A DNA stretch of 64,000 nt. It comes from Pseudomonas sp. 30_B (GTDB lineage Bacteria; Pseudomonadota; Gammaproteobacteria; Pseudomonadales; Pseudomonadaceae). The notes beneath the pieces are model-generated. The model worked only from the letters and a program-made list of their open reading frames with translations, was not told the DNA's origin and ran no database searches. Position numbers and translations under genes: made by a program. The stretch spans positions 1-64,000 of the forward strand of contig NZ_JAFGYY010000013.1 in assembly GCF_017491605.1 (NCBI RefSeq), in the 5' to 3' direction. This document shows, one piece after another, positions 18,401-29,574 of the stretch. Position 1 is the first letter of the stretch. Each line of letters begins with the position of its first letter.

Positions 18401-20308
18401 TCAGAAGTCCAGGCTCAACGCCAGGTTCACGCCCTGCTGCAGGTCGTCGCTGCTGTGATGCGCGCTGTAGCCGCCGCGCAGGGACAGCTCCGGCGTCAGC
18501 TTCTGCGCGAAGCCCAGCGACAGGCGCTGCATGTGGCTCTGCGGGGTGTAGCCCTCCAGGGTGAAGCCGTTGGCCGGCAGGCTGGTGAAGTTCATCCCGA
18601 CGTTCTGGGTGTCGTCGGCATACTCGCGCTCCACCGCCACTTCGCCGAACAGCTGGGTTTCGGCGGAGAGGTCGAGCTTGCCCTGCAGGCCGGCGCCGAG
18701 CCGCCGGGAGTAGCGGTCCTGCTCGTCGAAGGCCAACGAGGTGGAGTGACCGCCGTCCTCTTCGTAGCTGTCCACCTTCACCCGCGCCCAGTCGGCGCTG
18801 ACGAAGGGCGACAGGTGCCAGTTCTCGCCGCCCTGGGCGATGTCGTAGCCGAGGCGGCCGCTGAAGGCGAGCAGGCTGCCGTTGGTATCGCCCTTTTCCT
18901 CGACGGTGCGGTCGACCAGGGCGAACTTGCGGTTGGCCTCGTCGTAGTCGAGGTGGCCGCCGGTCACCGCGGCGTCAGTCCACCAGCGGTTCTGCTGGTA
19001 CTGCGCGAACAGGCTGCCCAGGTAGCTATTGAGCTTGTAGTCGGAGTCCTCGGCGCCGGCTTCCAGCTTCTGCCGGTAGAAACCGGCAGCGGCGCCGATG
19101 CGCCAGGCGTCGTCCAGGCGGTAGCTGCCGCCCAGGGTCAGGTTGTAGCCGAAGCCATCGCCACTGGCGGCGCTGTCCTGGTCGTCGTAGTCCAGGTGCT
19201 GGCCGCCCCCGGAGATGAAGCCGCGCCACTGCCTCGTGGCCTGCCAGTTCTCCCAGTCCGCCAGCCATTGGCTGTGCAGCGTGTCCTGGAAGCCGTTGTA
19301 GGTCCCCAGCGCCATCTCCGGCAGCAAGGTGGTTTCCCAGGGCGCGGCGAGCACCGAATAGGCGTAGTCGGCAATCAGCCGCTGGCCGGCGATGGTCGGG
19401 TGCACGCCATCGTTGAAGATCAGCTTGGTCGGGTCGGGGGTCGCGCTGTGGCGGCCGTAGAGCGGGTTCTCCGGGCAACTGTTGCCGCTGAAGCAGGTAC
19501 CCACCAGGTTGGTGCCAGTGGCCAGGCCATAGGCGCCCGGATCGGCCAGGACTTCCTTGAGCAAGCCCGGAATGTTCAGCGGGATGACGTTGGCATCCGA
19601 CGCGGCGAGCTGGCTGACCAGCTCCTGGTTGAAGATGCCCGACAGCTGGGTGCCGAAGGACTGCAACGGGGTGCCGTTGGTGGCCGGAGTCAGGCCCAGG
19701 TCCGGCAGCAGCCAGACCATGATGTAGCGCGCGCCGGCATTGTGCAGCGCGTCCACGCTGTCCACCAGGCGCCCGGCCGCAGCGCGCGCGGTGGGATCGT
19801 TGGTGATCTGGAACTGGAGGAAGTCGTTGCCGCCGCCGGTGAGGTAGTAGAGCGCGTTCGGGTCCGCCCGACGCCCCACCAGATAGCCGTCGCGGGTACG
19901 GGTATTGCCCCCGGCGCTGACCACCGAGCCGCCCGGCGCGGTAATGGAATCGTAGATCTGGTCGGTGCGGTAGCCGCCCACCGCCCAGTCGTTGCCGTCC
20001 ACGGTACCGGGGACCAGCGAGGTCGACGGGTTGAGGTCGGCAGAGGAAATACCCAGCTTGCCGCCGAGGATCATCGGCGCGGTGGGGCCGAACGCTTCGC
20101 CATGGCCTTCCAGGTAAGTCGGACCGGTGCGGTTGGTGAAGCGCGTCGAGGCACCGGCCGGGCCGCCGGCGTCGGGGAACTGGCCCGAATCGCTGAGGCT
20201 GTCGCCGAACACCACCATGGTCGAATAGGGGGAAGAGGCTGCCGAGGCCTGCGAGGCAATCGCCAATACGCAGGCAGCCGCCAACGGGGTGAGCGCCTGT
20301 CTGATCAT
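18401..20308 (-). CDS. estA: Autotransporter GDSL esterase EstA
   Basis: A 635-residue outer-membrane esterase. In P. aeruginosa it is needed for rhamnolipid production, motility and biofilm formation. A 23-residue signal peptide (cut after SQASA) precedes a passenger with the GDSL block [11 protein letters not shown] (Ser37, which is mature Ser14), the oxyanion GGGNDF block and [11 protein letters not shown] with the Asp/His pair. From about residue 360 to the end is the beta-barrel, which closes with LALSLDF, a proper C-terminal aromatic signature. The passenger remains attached, as in other type V esterases. GGAGTAGCAGG precedes the start. Confidence 0.95.
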   Translation of the reverse strand: MIRQALTPLAAACVLAIASQASAASSPYSTMVVFGDSLSDSGQFPDAGGPAGASTRFTNRTGPTYLEGHGEAFGPTAPMILGGKLGISSADLNPSTSLVPGTVDGNDWAVGGYRTDQIYDSITAPGGSVVSAGGNTRTRDGYLVGRRADPNALYYLTGGGNDFLQFQITNDPTARAAAGRLVDSVDALHNAGARYIMVWLLPDLGLTPATNGTPLQSFGTQLSGIFNQELVSQLAASDANVIPLNIPGLLKEVLADPGAYGLATGTNLVGTCFSGNSCPENPLYGRHSATPDPTKLIFNDGVHPTIAGQRLIADYAYSVLAAPWETTLLPEMALGTYNGFQDTLHSQWLADWENWQATRQWRGFISGGGQHLDYDDQDSAASGDGFGYNLTLGGSYRLDDAWRIGAAAGFYRQKLEAGAEDSDYKLNSYLGSLFAQYQQNRWWTDAAVTGGHLDYDEANRKFALVDRTVEEKGDTNGSLLAFSGRLGYDIAQGGENWHLSPFVSADWARVKVDSYEEDGGHSTSLAFDEQDRYSRRLGAGLQGKLDLSAETQLFGEVAVEREYADDTQNVGMNFTSLPANGFTLEGYTPQSHMQRLSLGFAQKLTPELSLRGGYSAHHSSDDLQQGVNLALSLDF

Positions 20309-20413
20309 CCTGCTACTCCGTGCTTGTTTTTATTGGGCTGACAGAACGCCCTCACAGTAGCAGAGTTTTCCCGGGCGACACCCCTATCTCGCGGCTATCT
20401 TCGTGAACCTTGC

Positions 20414-21778
20414 TCAGTTTTGCGGGCGACTGCTGCGCAACAGGCTCAACGCCATCAGCCCGAGCAGGCCGACGCCGGCCAGCAGCACAACCCACAGGCC
20501 GTAACGTTTCCAGCGGCCATCCGCCCTGGGTTGCGCGTCCTGAGTCTCGGCCACCGGGCTCTGCAGACCGCCTTTGAGATGGGCCTCGCCCATGGCGGAC
20601 AGGCGCCCGGGCTCGAAGCCGGGCACCAGCGTCGACAGCGGCAGGCTGCCATCGGCCGCCGACGCACTGCCGACCGCCAACTGATAGGGCTGGCCACCGC
20701 GCGCGAGGAACACCACTTCGCTGGCGCGCACACCGATGCTCAGGTTCGCCGTCGAGCCGCCCAGGCCGCCACCACGGGCGTCCGGTTGCAGGCGCAGCTG
20801 GCTGACCGGATAGCCCGGCAGCTCCAGCTCCTCCTGGGTGATCTCGCCGCCCTCCCCCGGCAGGCGATAGAGCACGCCCCGCGCCAGCGGCGTCCACTGC
20901 ACGTTGCCGTCGTGGCGGCCGGAGAGCGCCACCGGCGCCAGGGTATTGGCCTGCGCCAGCGGAATCCGCACGCGCTCGACCGGCAGCGCCAGCGGCAGGC
21001 TCCAGCTGAATCCGCCGTTGGCATCGGCCTTGGCCGCCAGCGGCGCGGACCACAGCATGGGGATCGGCCCGTTGCTGCTGCGGCTGCCACTCAAGGTGGC
21101 GCCGTTCAGTTTCGCGGCCTGCTGCGGCGACTCCCACCACAGGCGCAGGTAGCGCGCCGACTCGCCGGGCAGGGCGATGGCGTTCTGCTCGATGCGCTGG
21201 CCGTTGAAGTCCAGCCGCGCCAGCTGTCCTTCGCCCAGGGAACGCCAGTGCTCCAGGTCGTCGCTGGCTTCGACGCGCAGGCGCTGGAAACCGTCGCTGT
21301 CCGCCGTCCAGTCCAGTTGCAGGCGGTCCAGCGGCAGGTCGCCGGAGCCGGTTTCCAGCAGCCAGCCGCGCAGGACCTGCTGCGGATCCTGGGCCGGTGC
21401 GCTCGGGGTGATTTCCAGGATGGTGCCGGTGGTGCTGCGGACGATCTTCAGGTTGTCGCCGGCCGCGCTGCCGGAGGCGCCACGCAGCGGGAAGATGCGC
21501 GCCTGCACCTCGCTGCGCACTTCCTTCTCGCTGGCGGCACTGGTACGCAGGCTGTAGGGCAGCGCCTCGCCCTCGGCGTTGAAGATGCGCACATCGCGCA
21601 GATCGCCGTGGCGGGCGGTGAACAGCACCTCGATCGGCAATTGCACGCGGTACCACGGGCCGTTGCCGGAGATCTCCAGCGGCACGCGATTGGCGAAGTC
21701 CGCCGGAGCGGGTGCCGCACTGGCGTGGTTGCCCAGCAGGCACGCAGCGGCGAGCAGGACGAGGGATTTCAGCTTCAT
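20414..21778 (-). CDS. DUF3999 family envelope protein
   Basis: A 454-residue protein with a signal peptide (MKLKSLVLLAAACLLGNHASA), a large periplasmic beta-rich body and one C-terminal membrane helix (YGLWVVLLAGVGLLGLMALSLL) with a short basic tail. Segments such as VPLEISGNGPWYRVQLP, RVEASDDLEHWRSLGEG and RYLRLWWESP suggest carbohydrate-binding-like sandwich domains. The longer frame upstream is overlap; the ATG at 21778 overlaps the DUF2339 stop in ATGA. The two genes are nearly always neighbours, so a joint envelope function is likely, but it is unknown. Confidence 0.85.
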   Translation of the reverse strand: MKLKSLVLLAAACLLGNHASAAPAPADFANRVPLEISGNGPWYRVQLPIEVLFTARHGDLRDVRIFNAEGEALPYSLRTSAASEKEVRSEVQARIFPLRGASGSAAGDNLKIVRSTTGTILEITPSAPAQDPQQVLRGWLLETGSGDLPLDRLQLDWTADSDGFQRLRVEASDDLEHWRSLGEGQLARLDFNGQRIEQNAIALPGESARYLRLWWESPQQAAKLNGATLSGSRSSNGPIPMLWSAPLAAKADANGGFSWSLPLALPVERVRIPLAQANTLAPVALSGRHDGNVQWTPLARGVLYRLPGEGGEITQEELELPGYPVSQLRLQPDARGGGLGGSTANLSIGVRASEVVFLARGGQPYQLAVGSASAADGSLPLSTLVPGFEPGRLSAMGEAHLKGGLQSPVAETQDAQPRADGRWKRYGLWVVLLAGVGLLGLMALSLLRSSRPQN

Positions 21779-24700
21779 GCGGAAGGTTGCTCCTGTTGCG
21801 GTTGCTCGTCGGGCGCGGGCCGGCGCGGCGGCAACGGCGCGAAGTAGCCGACGATCAGCATCAGCACGCCGACGCCGATGAAGGAAATGATGCGTTCCAG
21901 GCTGCCGCCGCTGGCGCGGTCGACGAGGAACAGCTTGACCACCACGACCACCAGCAGCGCCGCGCCGACCAGCCAGAAGTCGCGCCGGCCGCGCAGATGC
22001 CCGGCGATCATCAGGCCCAGGGCGATCAGCGCCCAGACGATGGACAGCCCGGCCTGCACCAGCATCGACTCGCGCAGGGCGAAGGCGTCGAACGGCACGC
22101 CGCCCCAATGGTGCGCGGCGCGGCAGACCGCCATGGTCAGCAGCGCGAACAGCGAGGCGCCCAGCACCGCCTGCACCGGCAGGCGCAGGGTGGATTCGGC
22201 CACGCCCAGCTGCGGCAGACCCAGGCGCGTCCACTGGAACACCGCCGCCAGCACGATCAGCATGCCCAGTTCCAGCGGGTTCAACAGCGGCAGATACGGC
22301 AACGGCTCCGCCGAACCGTCGCTGAACAGGTTGACCAGCCAGAACCAGCCCAGCAGCACCAGTGCCACCGGCACGGCGGCAACCGCCCGGTACTCGCGCT
22401 CGAAGGCCGCCACCGGCCACGGCAGGCGCCGCACGCCGCCCATCAGGATCAGGTAGATACTCGGCACCAGCGCCCAGCCCAGCCAGCGCCAGGCGTTGTA
22501 GTGCTCGGCCAGGGCGAAGAACAGGTAGCGCAGCTCCAGCGCCGCCACCGCGAGAATCAACCAGCAACCCAGCACATGGGCCGCCTGCGCCGCCAGACGC
22601 GGCAACAGCGCATCGAGTCGGCGCAGTACGAAGAAGTGCACTACGAACAGCGCCAGCCAGCCGAGCCAGCCCAACTGCGCCAGCGGGTGGTATTCCAGGT
22701 TCCACGCACTGGCCAGCGCCACCACGCCCAGCGGCGACAACGCCAAGCAAAGCAACGCCAGCGCACGCCATTGTTCGCGCCGCGCCAGCAGCGACCACAG
22801 CGCCACGCTCACGGCGGCAACCAGCAGCGCCACGTGCTCGCGCATTTCGGCCGGCACGAAGCGGGCGATCTCCCACAGCGCGGTCAGCGCCCACCAGCCA
22901 GCACCCCAGATCAGCAGCAGTTGCGACAATTGCTCCAGACCCAGCCCGCCCAGCGCCAGGCGACGCTCATGCTCGCTGGCCCGATGCAGGCGCCAGGCGC
23001 CGACCAGTGCCGCCAGCGCCAGCACCGCCGGCGTCCAGAAGCCCACGTGCGCCAGCGGCTTCAAGCCTTCGCTGGGCAGATCGCCGAACAGCGCCGGGCC
23101 ACCGAGCAGGAACGCGCCCGCGCCGATCACCTGCAGCACCAGGCCAAAGACGAAGGCCGCGCGCTGCTGCAGTTGCAGGCTCAGCCAGAGGATCAGCAGG
23201 CCGCTGCCGGCCCAGACGGCGGCCGCCGTGCGCCACGGCAGCACGAACAGCACGGCGAGGTTGATGAAGGCCAGGCCCAGCAGCAGGACCACGCTCAGGC
23301 CGAGCATCAGCCGGCGGTCGTCGCGTACCAGGGAATCGCGCGCGGCGATCAGCATGGCGGCGATCAGCGCGAGACCGATCAACGAGGCCGTCACCAGCCC
23401 GCGCCAGCCCGAGCCGAGCACGCCGCCCCCCGCCTCGGCCCCCTGCAGGTGCAGGAGGAAGATCGCGCCGCCCAGCAGCTGTACCGCGAAGGCGCAGGCC
23501 AGGAAGGTGCGCGAACGCAGGCGCAGCGCGGCCAGCAGCGTTACCAGACCGGCCACGGCCCAGGTCATGGCCGTGCCATCCGCACCCATCAGCAGCGGCG
23601 CGATCAGGTAGAGGAAGCCCAGGCCGAAGGTCGCCAGTACCGGGCGCACGTTCGGCTCCCAGCTGCGCAGCACTTGCGAATCGGCATTGCGCAGGTTCCA
23701 GAAGCTGAACAGCAGCGCCACGCCGAGCATCAGCGCGCCCAGCGGTGCGCCTTCGAGCAGATGCAGCGACAGTGGATCGGAACGCAGGTCGGCGAGGAAG
23801 GCCAGCGCCGCACCGATCTGCAGCAGCAAGGCGAAGATGCGCGCCAGCGGCCGCTGCTGGCGCAGGCCGAGCCAGTAGATGCCGGCAGCCTCTACCGCCC
23901 AGGCGGCGGAGGTCCAGCGTGCGTCCAGGCCCAGCGGGATCGCCAGGGTGCCGAACACCACGCCCAACGCCAGGCAGGTCTCCACCAGCAGCAATGCGCG
24001 GCCGGCGGGGCGCCCGGCCAGCAGGCGCGCGAGGAGCATGTAGAACAGCCCCAGCGCCAACGCGCTGAATGCCGCGCCGAACTCCAGGTGCTGGATGACG
24101 CCGAATTGCAGGCCGAAGCCCACCAGCGGCGTGCCGAACAGCACGGTGCCGTCGACGTAGTCGGTCTGCCGCGCCGACCAGCGCAGCAGGGCGTCGCGGG
24201 AATCGTCCGGCGGCCCGCCGGCGGCCTCGCGCAGGCGGCGGCGGGCGAACAGCAGGCCGATGGCGACGTAGGTAAGGAAGAACAGGATCAGGAACGGCTC
24301 GGTGCTGGCGAACAGCTCCGGCTTATAGGAACGCAGCCCCCAGGCCAGGCCGATGCCGAAGGTGCCGAAGAAGCCGATCAGGTTGAGCATCCGCCAGGCC
24401 TTGAACCAGGCGATGGCGAAGATGCCGGCGTTGAGCAGGGCGAAGTAGCTGAACAGCGCGACGTGATTGCCGCCGCCGGAAGACGCCAGGATCGGCGCGG
24501 CAAATCCACCCAGCGCGGCGGCGGCGGCGAGGCCGAGGGCGTCCTGCAGAATGGCGAGGATCGCCGAGAACAGAGTGACCGCCACCAGCAGCATGAAACC
24601 GGCCTGCGGCTCGATCAGCACCTCGCCGTGATTCATCGCCGGGTACAGCTTGATGCCGGCGAACACCGTCAGGTAAAGCACGGCGATGCCGGTGCCCTGC

Positions 24701-25482
24701 AGGACCAGCGCATAGGCCGGACGGCGATGGCGCAGCCACCAGCCCAGGCCCAGCAGCGCCAGCGCGGCGCAGGCGGTGCCGATGTAGGGGCCTTGCGGCG
24801 GCATGACCATGCCTTCGGTGGCATAACGCAGCAGGAAGGCCAGGCCGAGGAACAGCAGCACCACGCCGACACGCAGCACAGTGTTGCCACCCAACAGCCA
24901 GTCGCGGGCGGCGCCAAAGGCGCGGTCGAACAGGGAAGGAGCGGGCGGGGACGGTGGCACTGGAGGCGCGGCAGGTATCTGTTGCGGCTGAACCTCGGGC
25001 TCCTCTACGCGAGCCGGGGCCGCCGGCTTTTCCATCGGCTCGAGCACCAGGTCCGACCACTCGATGGGCGCCTCCACCCGCGCGGCGGCCGCAGGGGCCG
25101 GTGCCGGCTCGTCGGCGGGTAGTTCGATGTTCCAGTCCAGTTCGGTGGCAGCGGGTTCGCCGGCGGACGCGTCGACTTCGGACTCGGCTGGCGCAACGGG
25201 CATTTCCGGCGCGACATACTCGACGCTGGCCGGGGGCGCTGGCCGGGCGGCACTGCGCTCCACCTGCACCAGCCGCTCATAAAGGGCCTTGGTGCCCTGC
25301 TCGAAGCGCTCGCCGAAAACCTTCAGCTCACCGCGAAGGCTGGCGTTCTCCCGCTTCAGACTTTGCAGCGCGATCGCCTGCCCCAGCGCGAGGCCGACCA
25401 CCGCACCCAGCACCGCCCCGGTGATCGACTCGCCCGCAGCGGCGCCGATGACCAGGCCGACCAGCATGAAAATCCATTGCAT
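21775..25482 (-). CDS. DUF2339 giant multi-pass membrane protein
   Basis: A 1235-residue inner-membrane protein. It starts with a short helix (MQWIFMLVGLVIGAAAG) and a coiled segment (LQSLKRENASLRGELKVFGER). A Pro/Ala/Glu-rich linker follows (about residues 70-180), then roughly thirty closely spaced hydrophobic helices up to the C terminus (VGVLMLIVGYFAPLPP). No catalytic motif is obvious. Start at 25482 is behind AAGGATTCGAAAG. Translational coupling to the DUF3999 gene suggests that they form one complex. Role unknown. Confidence 0.85.
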   Translation of the reverse strand: MQWIFMLVGLVIGAAAGESITGAVLGAVVGLALGQAIALQSLKRENASLRGELKVFGERFEQGTKALYERLVQVERSAARPAPPASVEYVAPEMPVAPAESEVDASAGEPAATELDWNIELPADEPAPAPAAAARVEAPIEWSDLVLEPMEKPAAPARVEEPEVQPQQIPAAPPVPPSPPAPSLFDRAFGAARDWLLGGNTVLRVGVVLLFLGLAFLLRYATEGMVMPPQGPYIGTACAALALLGLGWWLRHRRPAYALVLQGTGIAVLYLTVFAGIKLYPAMNHGEVLIEPQAGFMLLVAVTLFSAILAILQDALGLAAAAALGGFAAPILASSGGGNHVALFSYFALLNAGIFAIAWFKAWRMLNLIGFFGTFGIGLAWGLRSYKPELFASTEPFLILFFLTYVAIGLLFARRRLREAAGGPPDDSRDALLRWSARQTDYVDGTVLFGTPLVGFGLQFGVIQHLEFGAAFSALALGLFYMLLARLLAGRPAGRALLLVETCLALGVVFGTLAIPLGLDARWTSAAWAVEAAGIYWLGLRQQRPLARIFALLLQIGAALAFLADLRSDPLSLHLLEGAPLGALMLGVALLFSFWNLRNADSQVLRSWEPNVRPVLATFGLGFLYLIAPLLMGADGTAMTWAVAGLVTLLAALRLRSRTFLACAFAVQLLGGAIFLLHLQGAEAGGGVLGSGWRGLVTASLIGLALIAAMLIAARDSLVRDDRRLMLGLSVVLLLGLAFINLAVLFVLPWRTAAAVWAGSGLLILWLSLQLQQRAAFVFGLVLQVIGAGAFLLGGPALFGDLPSEGLKPLAHVGFWTPAVLALAALVGAWRLHRASEHERRLALGGLGLEQLSQLLLIWGAGWWALTALWEIARFVPAEMREHVALLVAAVSVALWSLLARREQWRALALLCLALSPLGVVALASAWNLEYHPLAQLGWLGWLALFVVHFFVLRRLDALLPRLAAQAAHVLGCWLILAVAALELRYLFFALAEHYNAWRWLGWALVPSIYLILMGGVRRLPWPVAAFEREYRAVAAVPVALVLLGWFWLVNLFSDGSAEPLPYLPLLNPLELGMLIVLAAVFQWTRLGLPQLGVAESTLRLPVQAVLGASLFALLTMAVCRAAHHWGGVPFDAFALRESMLVQAGLSIVWALIALGLMIAGHLRGRRDFWLVGAALLVVVVVKLFLVDRASGGSLERIISFIGVGVLMLIVGYFAPLPPRRPAPDEQPQQEQPSA

Positions 25483-25651
25483 GCTTTCGAATCCTTGAGG
25501 TTTTGTACGAATCCATCCCGAACCAGGCGGCAACGCCCGAAAGGCTGAGTATATCGGTCCGACTCCGTGACCGGTCTCCTACAGACTCACAGCCTTGAAT
25601 ATTCAGACGTCGCGACACCGCCTTTCAGCCACGCGAAGACGACGGCTTTTG

Positions 25652-25729
25652 GTAGGAGCGAGCTTGCTCGCGAACCGCCCAACACCGATACGGCCGGCTA
25701 ATGCTGTTCGCGAGCAAGCTCGCTCCTAC
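25652..25729. repeat. REP inverted pair (family A)
   Basis: Arms at 25652-25674 (GTAGGAGCGAGCTTGC...) and 25707-25729 (reverse complement), in the gap between typA and the DUF2339 gene. Apart from this pair and the typA terminator I see nothing in 25483-25802. Confidence 0.85.
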
Positions 25730-25754
25730 AGATGGGCCGACTACGGCGACAGGC

Positions 25755-25782
25755 AAAAAAAAAGCCGGGCATAAGCCCGGCT
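25755..25782 (-). terminator. Intrinsic terminator of typA
   Basis: On the minus strand AGCCGGGC - TTAT - GCCCGGCT is followed by nine T residues, 21 bases past the typA stop. Confidence 0.93.
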
Positions 25783-25802
25783 CTTTCGTACTGCTGGTCG
25801 AT

Positions 25803-27620
25803 TTAGACCTTGCTGCGCTCGTAGCGCTTGCGGTCGTTCTCGTCGAGCAGCTTCTTGCGCAGACGGATCGACTTCGGCGTCACTTCCACCAGCTCGTCAT
25901 CGGCGATGAATTCCAGAGCCTGCTCCAGGGTGAAGCGGATCGGCGGAACCAGGGCAATGACTTCGTCCTTGCCCGAAGCGCGCATGTTGTCGAGCTTCTT
26001 GCCTTTGGTGGGGTTGATCACCAGGTCGTTGTCGCGGCTGTTGATGCCGGCCAGCTGGCCTTCGTAGATCTCGTCGCCCGGGGCGAGGAACAGCTTGCCG
26101 CGGCTCTGCAGGGTTTCCAGCGAGTAGGTCAGCGCGGTGCCGGTGGCCATGGAGACCAGTACGCCGTTCTGACGGTTGGACACTTCGCCGGCCTTGATCG
26201 GGCCGTAGTGGCTGAAGGTCGAGGTCAGGATGCCGGTGCCCGAGGTCAGGGTCAGGAAGTTGTTACGGAAGCCGATCAGGCCACGCGCCGGAATGGTGTA
26301 CTCCAGGCGCACGCGGCCCTTGCCGTCGGGGATCATGTTGGTCAGATCGCCCTTGCGCAGGCCCATCTGCTCCATCACCGAGCCCTGGTGCTGCTCTTCG
26401 ATGTCGATGGTGACGTTCTCGTAAGGCTCCTGCTTCTCGCCGTCCTTCTCGATGATCACCACTTCCGGACGGCCCACGGCCATCTCGAAGCCTTCACGGC
26501 GCATGGTTTCGATCAGAACCGAGAGGTGCAGCTCGCCACGGCCGGAAACCTTGAACTTCTCCGGGCTCTCGCCTTGCTCGACGCGCAGGGCCACGTTGTG
26601 CAGCAGTTCCTTGTCCAGACGCTCCTTGATGTTGCGGCTGGTGACGAACTTGCCTTCCTTGCCGGCGAACGGCGAGTCGTTGACCTGGAAGGTCATGCTC
26701 ACGGTCGGCTGGTCGACGGTCAGCGGCGGGCGGGCTTCGACGTGCTGCGGATCGCACAGGGTGTCGGAGATGAACAGCTCGTCCATGCCGGATACGCAGA
26801 CGATGTCGCCGGCTTCGGCGTCAGCCACTTCAACGCGCTGCAGACCGGAGTGACCCATGATCTTCAGGATGCGGCCGTTGCGCTTGGAGCCGTCGTCGCT
26901 GATGGCGACCACCGGGGTGTTGGCCTTGACGCGACCACGGGCGATACGGCCGATGCCGATCACGCCGAGGAAGCTGTTGTAGTCCAGCTGGGAAATCTGC
27001 ATCTGGAACGGGCCGTCGACGTCCACTTGCGGAGCCGGGACGTGGTCGATGATCGCCTGGAACAGCGCGTCCATGTTGTCGTCCATCTTCTCGTGGTCCA
27101 TGCCGGCGATGCCGTTCAGGGCACTGGCGTAGACGATCGGGAAGTCCAGCTGCTCGTCGGTGGCGCCGAGGTTGTCGAACAGGTCGAAGATCTGGTCGAT
27201 GACCCAGTCAGGACGCGCGCCCGGACGGTCGATCTTGTTCACCACCACGATCGGACGCAGGCCGGCCTTGAAGGCCTTCTGGGTCACGAAGCGGGTTTGC
27301 GGCATCGGGCCGTCCTGGGCGTCGACCACCAGCAGTACGGAGTCCACCATGGACATCACGCGCTCTACCTCGCCGCCGAAGTCGGCGTGGCCGGGGGTGT
27401 CCACGATGTTGATGTTGTAGCCGTTCCACTTGATGGCGGTGTTCTTCGCCAGGATGGTAATGCCGCGTTCCTTTTCCTGGTCGTTGGAGTCCATCACGCG
27501 CTCGCTTTCCGCTTCTTTGCGGTCGAGGGTGCCGGACAGCTTCAGCAGCTTGTCAACGAGGGTGGTCTTGCCATGGTCGACGTGGGCGATGATGGCGATA
27601 TTGCGCAGTTTTTCGATCAC
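25803..27620 (-). CDS. typA: Ribosome-associated GTPase TypA/BipA
   Basis: A 605-residue translational GTPase related to EF-G. It binds 70S ribosomes and helps late 50S assembly and growth under stress. G1 [13 protein letters not shown]3 [10 protein letters not shown] and G4 [12 protein letters not shown] are intact, followed by the EF-Tu-like beta barrel, EF-G domain III/V-like regions and the BipA-specific C-terminal domain ([14 protein letters not shown]). GTG at 27620 is used as start; the ribosome site is weak (GAGACTGACACT). It is a single gene with its own terminator. Confidence 0.95.
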   Translation of the reverse strand: MIEKLRNIAIIAHVDHGKTTLVDKLLKLSGTLDRKEAESERVMDSNDQEKERGITILAKNTAIKWNGYNINIVDTPGHADFGGEVERVMSMVDSVLLVVDAQDGPMPQTRFVTQKAFKAGLRPIVVVNKIDRPGARPDWVIDQIFDLFDNLGATDEQLDFPIVYASALNGIAGMDHEKMDDNMDALFQAIIDHVPAPQVDVDGPFQMQISQLDYNSFLGVIGIGRIARGRVKANTPVVAISDDGSKRNGRILKIMGHSGLQRVEVADAEAGDIVCVSGMDELFISDTLCDPQHVEARPPLTVDQPTVSMTFQVNDSPFAGKEGKFVTSRNIKERLDKELLHNVALRVEQGESPEKFKVSGRGELHLSVLIETMRREGFEMAVGRPEVVIIEKDGEKQEPYENVTIDIEEQHQGSVMEQMGLRKGDLTNMIPDGKGRVRLEYTIPARGLIGFRNNFLTLTSGTGILTSTFSHYGPIKAGEVSNRQNGVLVSMATGTALTYSLETLQSRGKLFLAPGDEIYEGQLAGINSRDNDLVINPTKGKKLDNMRASGKDEVIALVPPIRFTLEQALEFIADDELVEVTPKSIRLRKKLLDENDRKRYERSKV

Positions 27621-27789
27621 AGTGTCAGTCTCGAGAGTGAATCTTCGGCTGCCGTTTTCGGCAGCGGGGCCGCGCCGTGGCGCGGCGGTGCAAAAGGTCA
27701 GGGCGTGAGCCTACGCACCGAATGTGTCGGGAGGTCGGTGGCGGATGCTGCCGCCAAACAGACCGGGCTGGCGGCGTTGGTCCGCGCCT

Positions 27790-29244
27790 TTATTGCGGAC
27801 GGTAAACACGCACATTGGTGTGCCCTTCGTTGACCAGGTGGTGGGCGTGCAGGCGACTCATGACGCCCTTGTCGCAGTAAAGAAGGTACTGGCGGTTGGG
27901 GTCCAGTTCCTTGAACTTGCTGTTGATCGCGTAGAACGGCATGGGCAGGACTTCGATGCCTTCGAGCGCCAGCGGTTCATCTTCCTGGGCATCCGGGTGA
28001 CGGATGTCCACGACGATCTGGCCGGGCAGCACTTCGTCGACCATTTCCACCGGCAGGTCCTTGCCCAGTTCGTCGATCACCCGATCGACGGTCATCTGGG
28101 TGGAACGCTCCAGGGCACGATCGAGCACGGCCATGTCGAACTTGGACTCTTCGTGGTCGACGCGGTACGGCTTGGCCTGGGTGGTCGGGTTCACCGAGAT
28201 CACGCCGCAGTATTCGGGCATGTGCTTGGCGAACTCGGCGGTGCCGATCTTCGTTGCGGTGTCGATGATGTCCTGCTTGTGGCTGACGATCAGCGGGCGC
28301 AGGACCAGGGTGTCGGTCACCCGGTCGATCACCGAGAGGTTCGGCAGGGTCTGGCTGGAGACCTGGGAAATCGCCTCGCCGGTCACCAGGGCGTTCAGCT
28401 CCAGGCGCTCGGCCACGCGGCTCGCGGCGCGCAGCATCATGCGCTTCAGGGTCACGCCCATGTAGCTGTCGTCGACCTTGGTGAGAATCTCGCCGACCAC
28501 TTCCTCGAATGGCACGCTGACGAACAGCACGCGCTGGGAACGGCCGAACTTCTCCCATAGATAGTGGGCGACTTCCATCACGCCCAGTTCATGGGCACGA
28601 CCACCGAGGTTGAAGAACACGAAGTGGCTGATCATGCCGCGGCGCATCATCTGGTAGGCCGCCACGGTGGAATCGAAGCCGCCGGACATCAGCACCAGCA
28701 CCTGCTCCAGCGCACCCAGCGGATAACCGCCAAGGCCTTCGTGCTGGGCGTGGATGACGTACAGGCGGTCGTAGCGGATTTCCACCCGCACCTGCACTTC
28801 CGGGTTCTTCAGCGACACGCCCGCCGCGCCGCACTGCTGGCGCAGGCCGCCGCCGACGTAGCGCTCCACGTCGATGGAGGTGAACGGGTGCTTGCCAGCG
28901 CGCTTGCAGCGCATGGAGAAGACCTTGCCCGGCAACTGGTCGGCGAAGTGCAGCTTGCACTTCTCCAGGATGTCGTCGAAGTCGCCCAGCGGGTACTCGT
29001 GCACTTCCAGGAAGTGGCCGATGCCCGGGGTGCAGGTGAGGCGCTCGATCATCTCGCGCAGCACCTTGGGATCGGTGACCTGGGTCTCGACGTCCAGGTT
29101 GTCCCATTCGCCTTCGACCAGCAGCTCGGGGTCGAGGTCGCGGAGCACCGTGCGAATGTTCTTCGCCAGCTGGCGGATGAAGCGCTTGCGCACCGGCCGG
29201 CTCTTGATGGTGATTTCCTGGAAGACCTTGACGATGAGTTTCAT
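27790..29244 (-). CDS. thiI: tRNA 4-thiouridine synthase ThiI
   Basis: Adenylates U8 of tRNA and transfers sulfur to make 4-thiouridine; it also supplies sulfur for the thiazole of thiamine. In the 484 residues the order is: ferredoxin-like and THUMP domains (about 1-165), an ATP pyrophosphatase domain with PP-loop [12 protein letters not shown], and a C-terminal rhodanese domain with the persulfide Cys in [10 protein letters not shown]. The rhodanese extension is the gamma-proteobacterial form. ATG 29244 ([10 protein letters not shown]) is the conserved start, although an upstream in-frame ATG exists. Confidence 0.95.
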   Translation of the reverse strand: MKLIVKVFQEITIKSRPVRKRFIRQLAKNIRTVLRDLDPELLVEGEWDNLDVETQVTDPKVLREMIERLTCTPGIGHFLEVHEYPLGDFDDILEKCKLHFADQLPGKVFSMRCKRAGKHPFTSIDVERYVGGGLRQQCGAAGVSLKNPEVQVRVEIRYDRLYVIHAQHEGLGGYPLGALEQVLVLMSGGFDSTVAAYQMMRRGMISHFVFFNLGGRAHELGVMEVAHYLWEKFGRSQRVLFVSVPFEEVVGEILTKVDDSYMGVTLKRMMLRAASRVAERLELNALVTGEAISQVSSQTLPNLSVIDRVTDTLVLRPLIVSHKQDIIDTATKIGTAEFAKHMPEYCGVISVNPTTQAKPYRVDHEESKFDMAVLDRALERSTQMTVDRVIDELGKDLPVEMVDEVLPGQIVVDIRHPDAQEDEPLALEGIEVLPMPFYAINSKFKELDPNRQYLLYCDKGVMSRLHAHHLVNEGHTNVRVYRPQ

Positions 29245-29340
29245 GCGGACCGGGCGATTGCCATGGGACAGAAAAAAAGGGGCAAGATTATATCCGAAAT
29301 TGCTCAAGACTTGAGCAGAATTCGGAGACTTTCTTTCATG

Positions 29341-29388
29341 TGCACCAAAATGGACTTATGCACCATGACAAGGCACTAAAACGGTGCA
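29341..29388. promoter_or_regulatory. NtrC enhancer sites upstream of glnA
   Basis: TGCACCA at 29341-29347 and again at 29359-29365, plus GGTGCA at 29383-29388, are NtrC half-sites (consensus TGCACCA...TGGTGCA). They lie about 100-145 bases before the predicted sigma-54 start, a normal enhancer distance. NtrB/NtrC encoded 7 kb away would activate glnA from here under nitrogen limitation. Confidence 0.75.
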
Positions 29389-29460
29389 CAATTATCCCGC
29401 AATTCCTGGTTACGCTCGCCAGAGCCCCGTAAATCAGCGCTTCTGCACGATTGCGGGCAC

Positions 29461-29476
29461 TGGCACGCAACTTGCT
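29461..29476 (+). promoter_or_regulatory. Sigma-54 promoter of glnA
   Basis: TGGCACGCAACTTGCT is a full match to the RpoN consensus: -24 GG at 29462-29463, ten bases, -12 GC at 29474-29475. Predicted transcription start is near 29487, 88 bases before the start codon. Confidence 0.92.
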
Positions 29477-29574
29477 CTCTTGTGAGGCAGGTTGCCCTGG
29501 CGGACTATCCGGCCGGCATCACCCGATACTGGGGCACAGAAAGCTCCCAGCTCTAATCCCTCCTGGAGGACAGC

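Noticed and set aside
21712..25122. A 1136-codon open frame on the plus strand opposite the DUF2339 gene
   Set aside because: Composition is Gln/Arg/His/Ala-rich without any domain, as expected for the antisense of a high-GC membrane-protein gene; no ribosome site.
27621..27789. A thiamine riboswitch near thiI
   Set aside because: No THI-box elements are visible before thiI, and ThiI in Pseudomonas is mainly a tRNA-modification enzyme.
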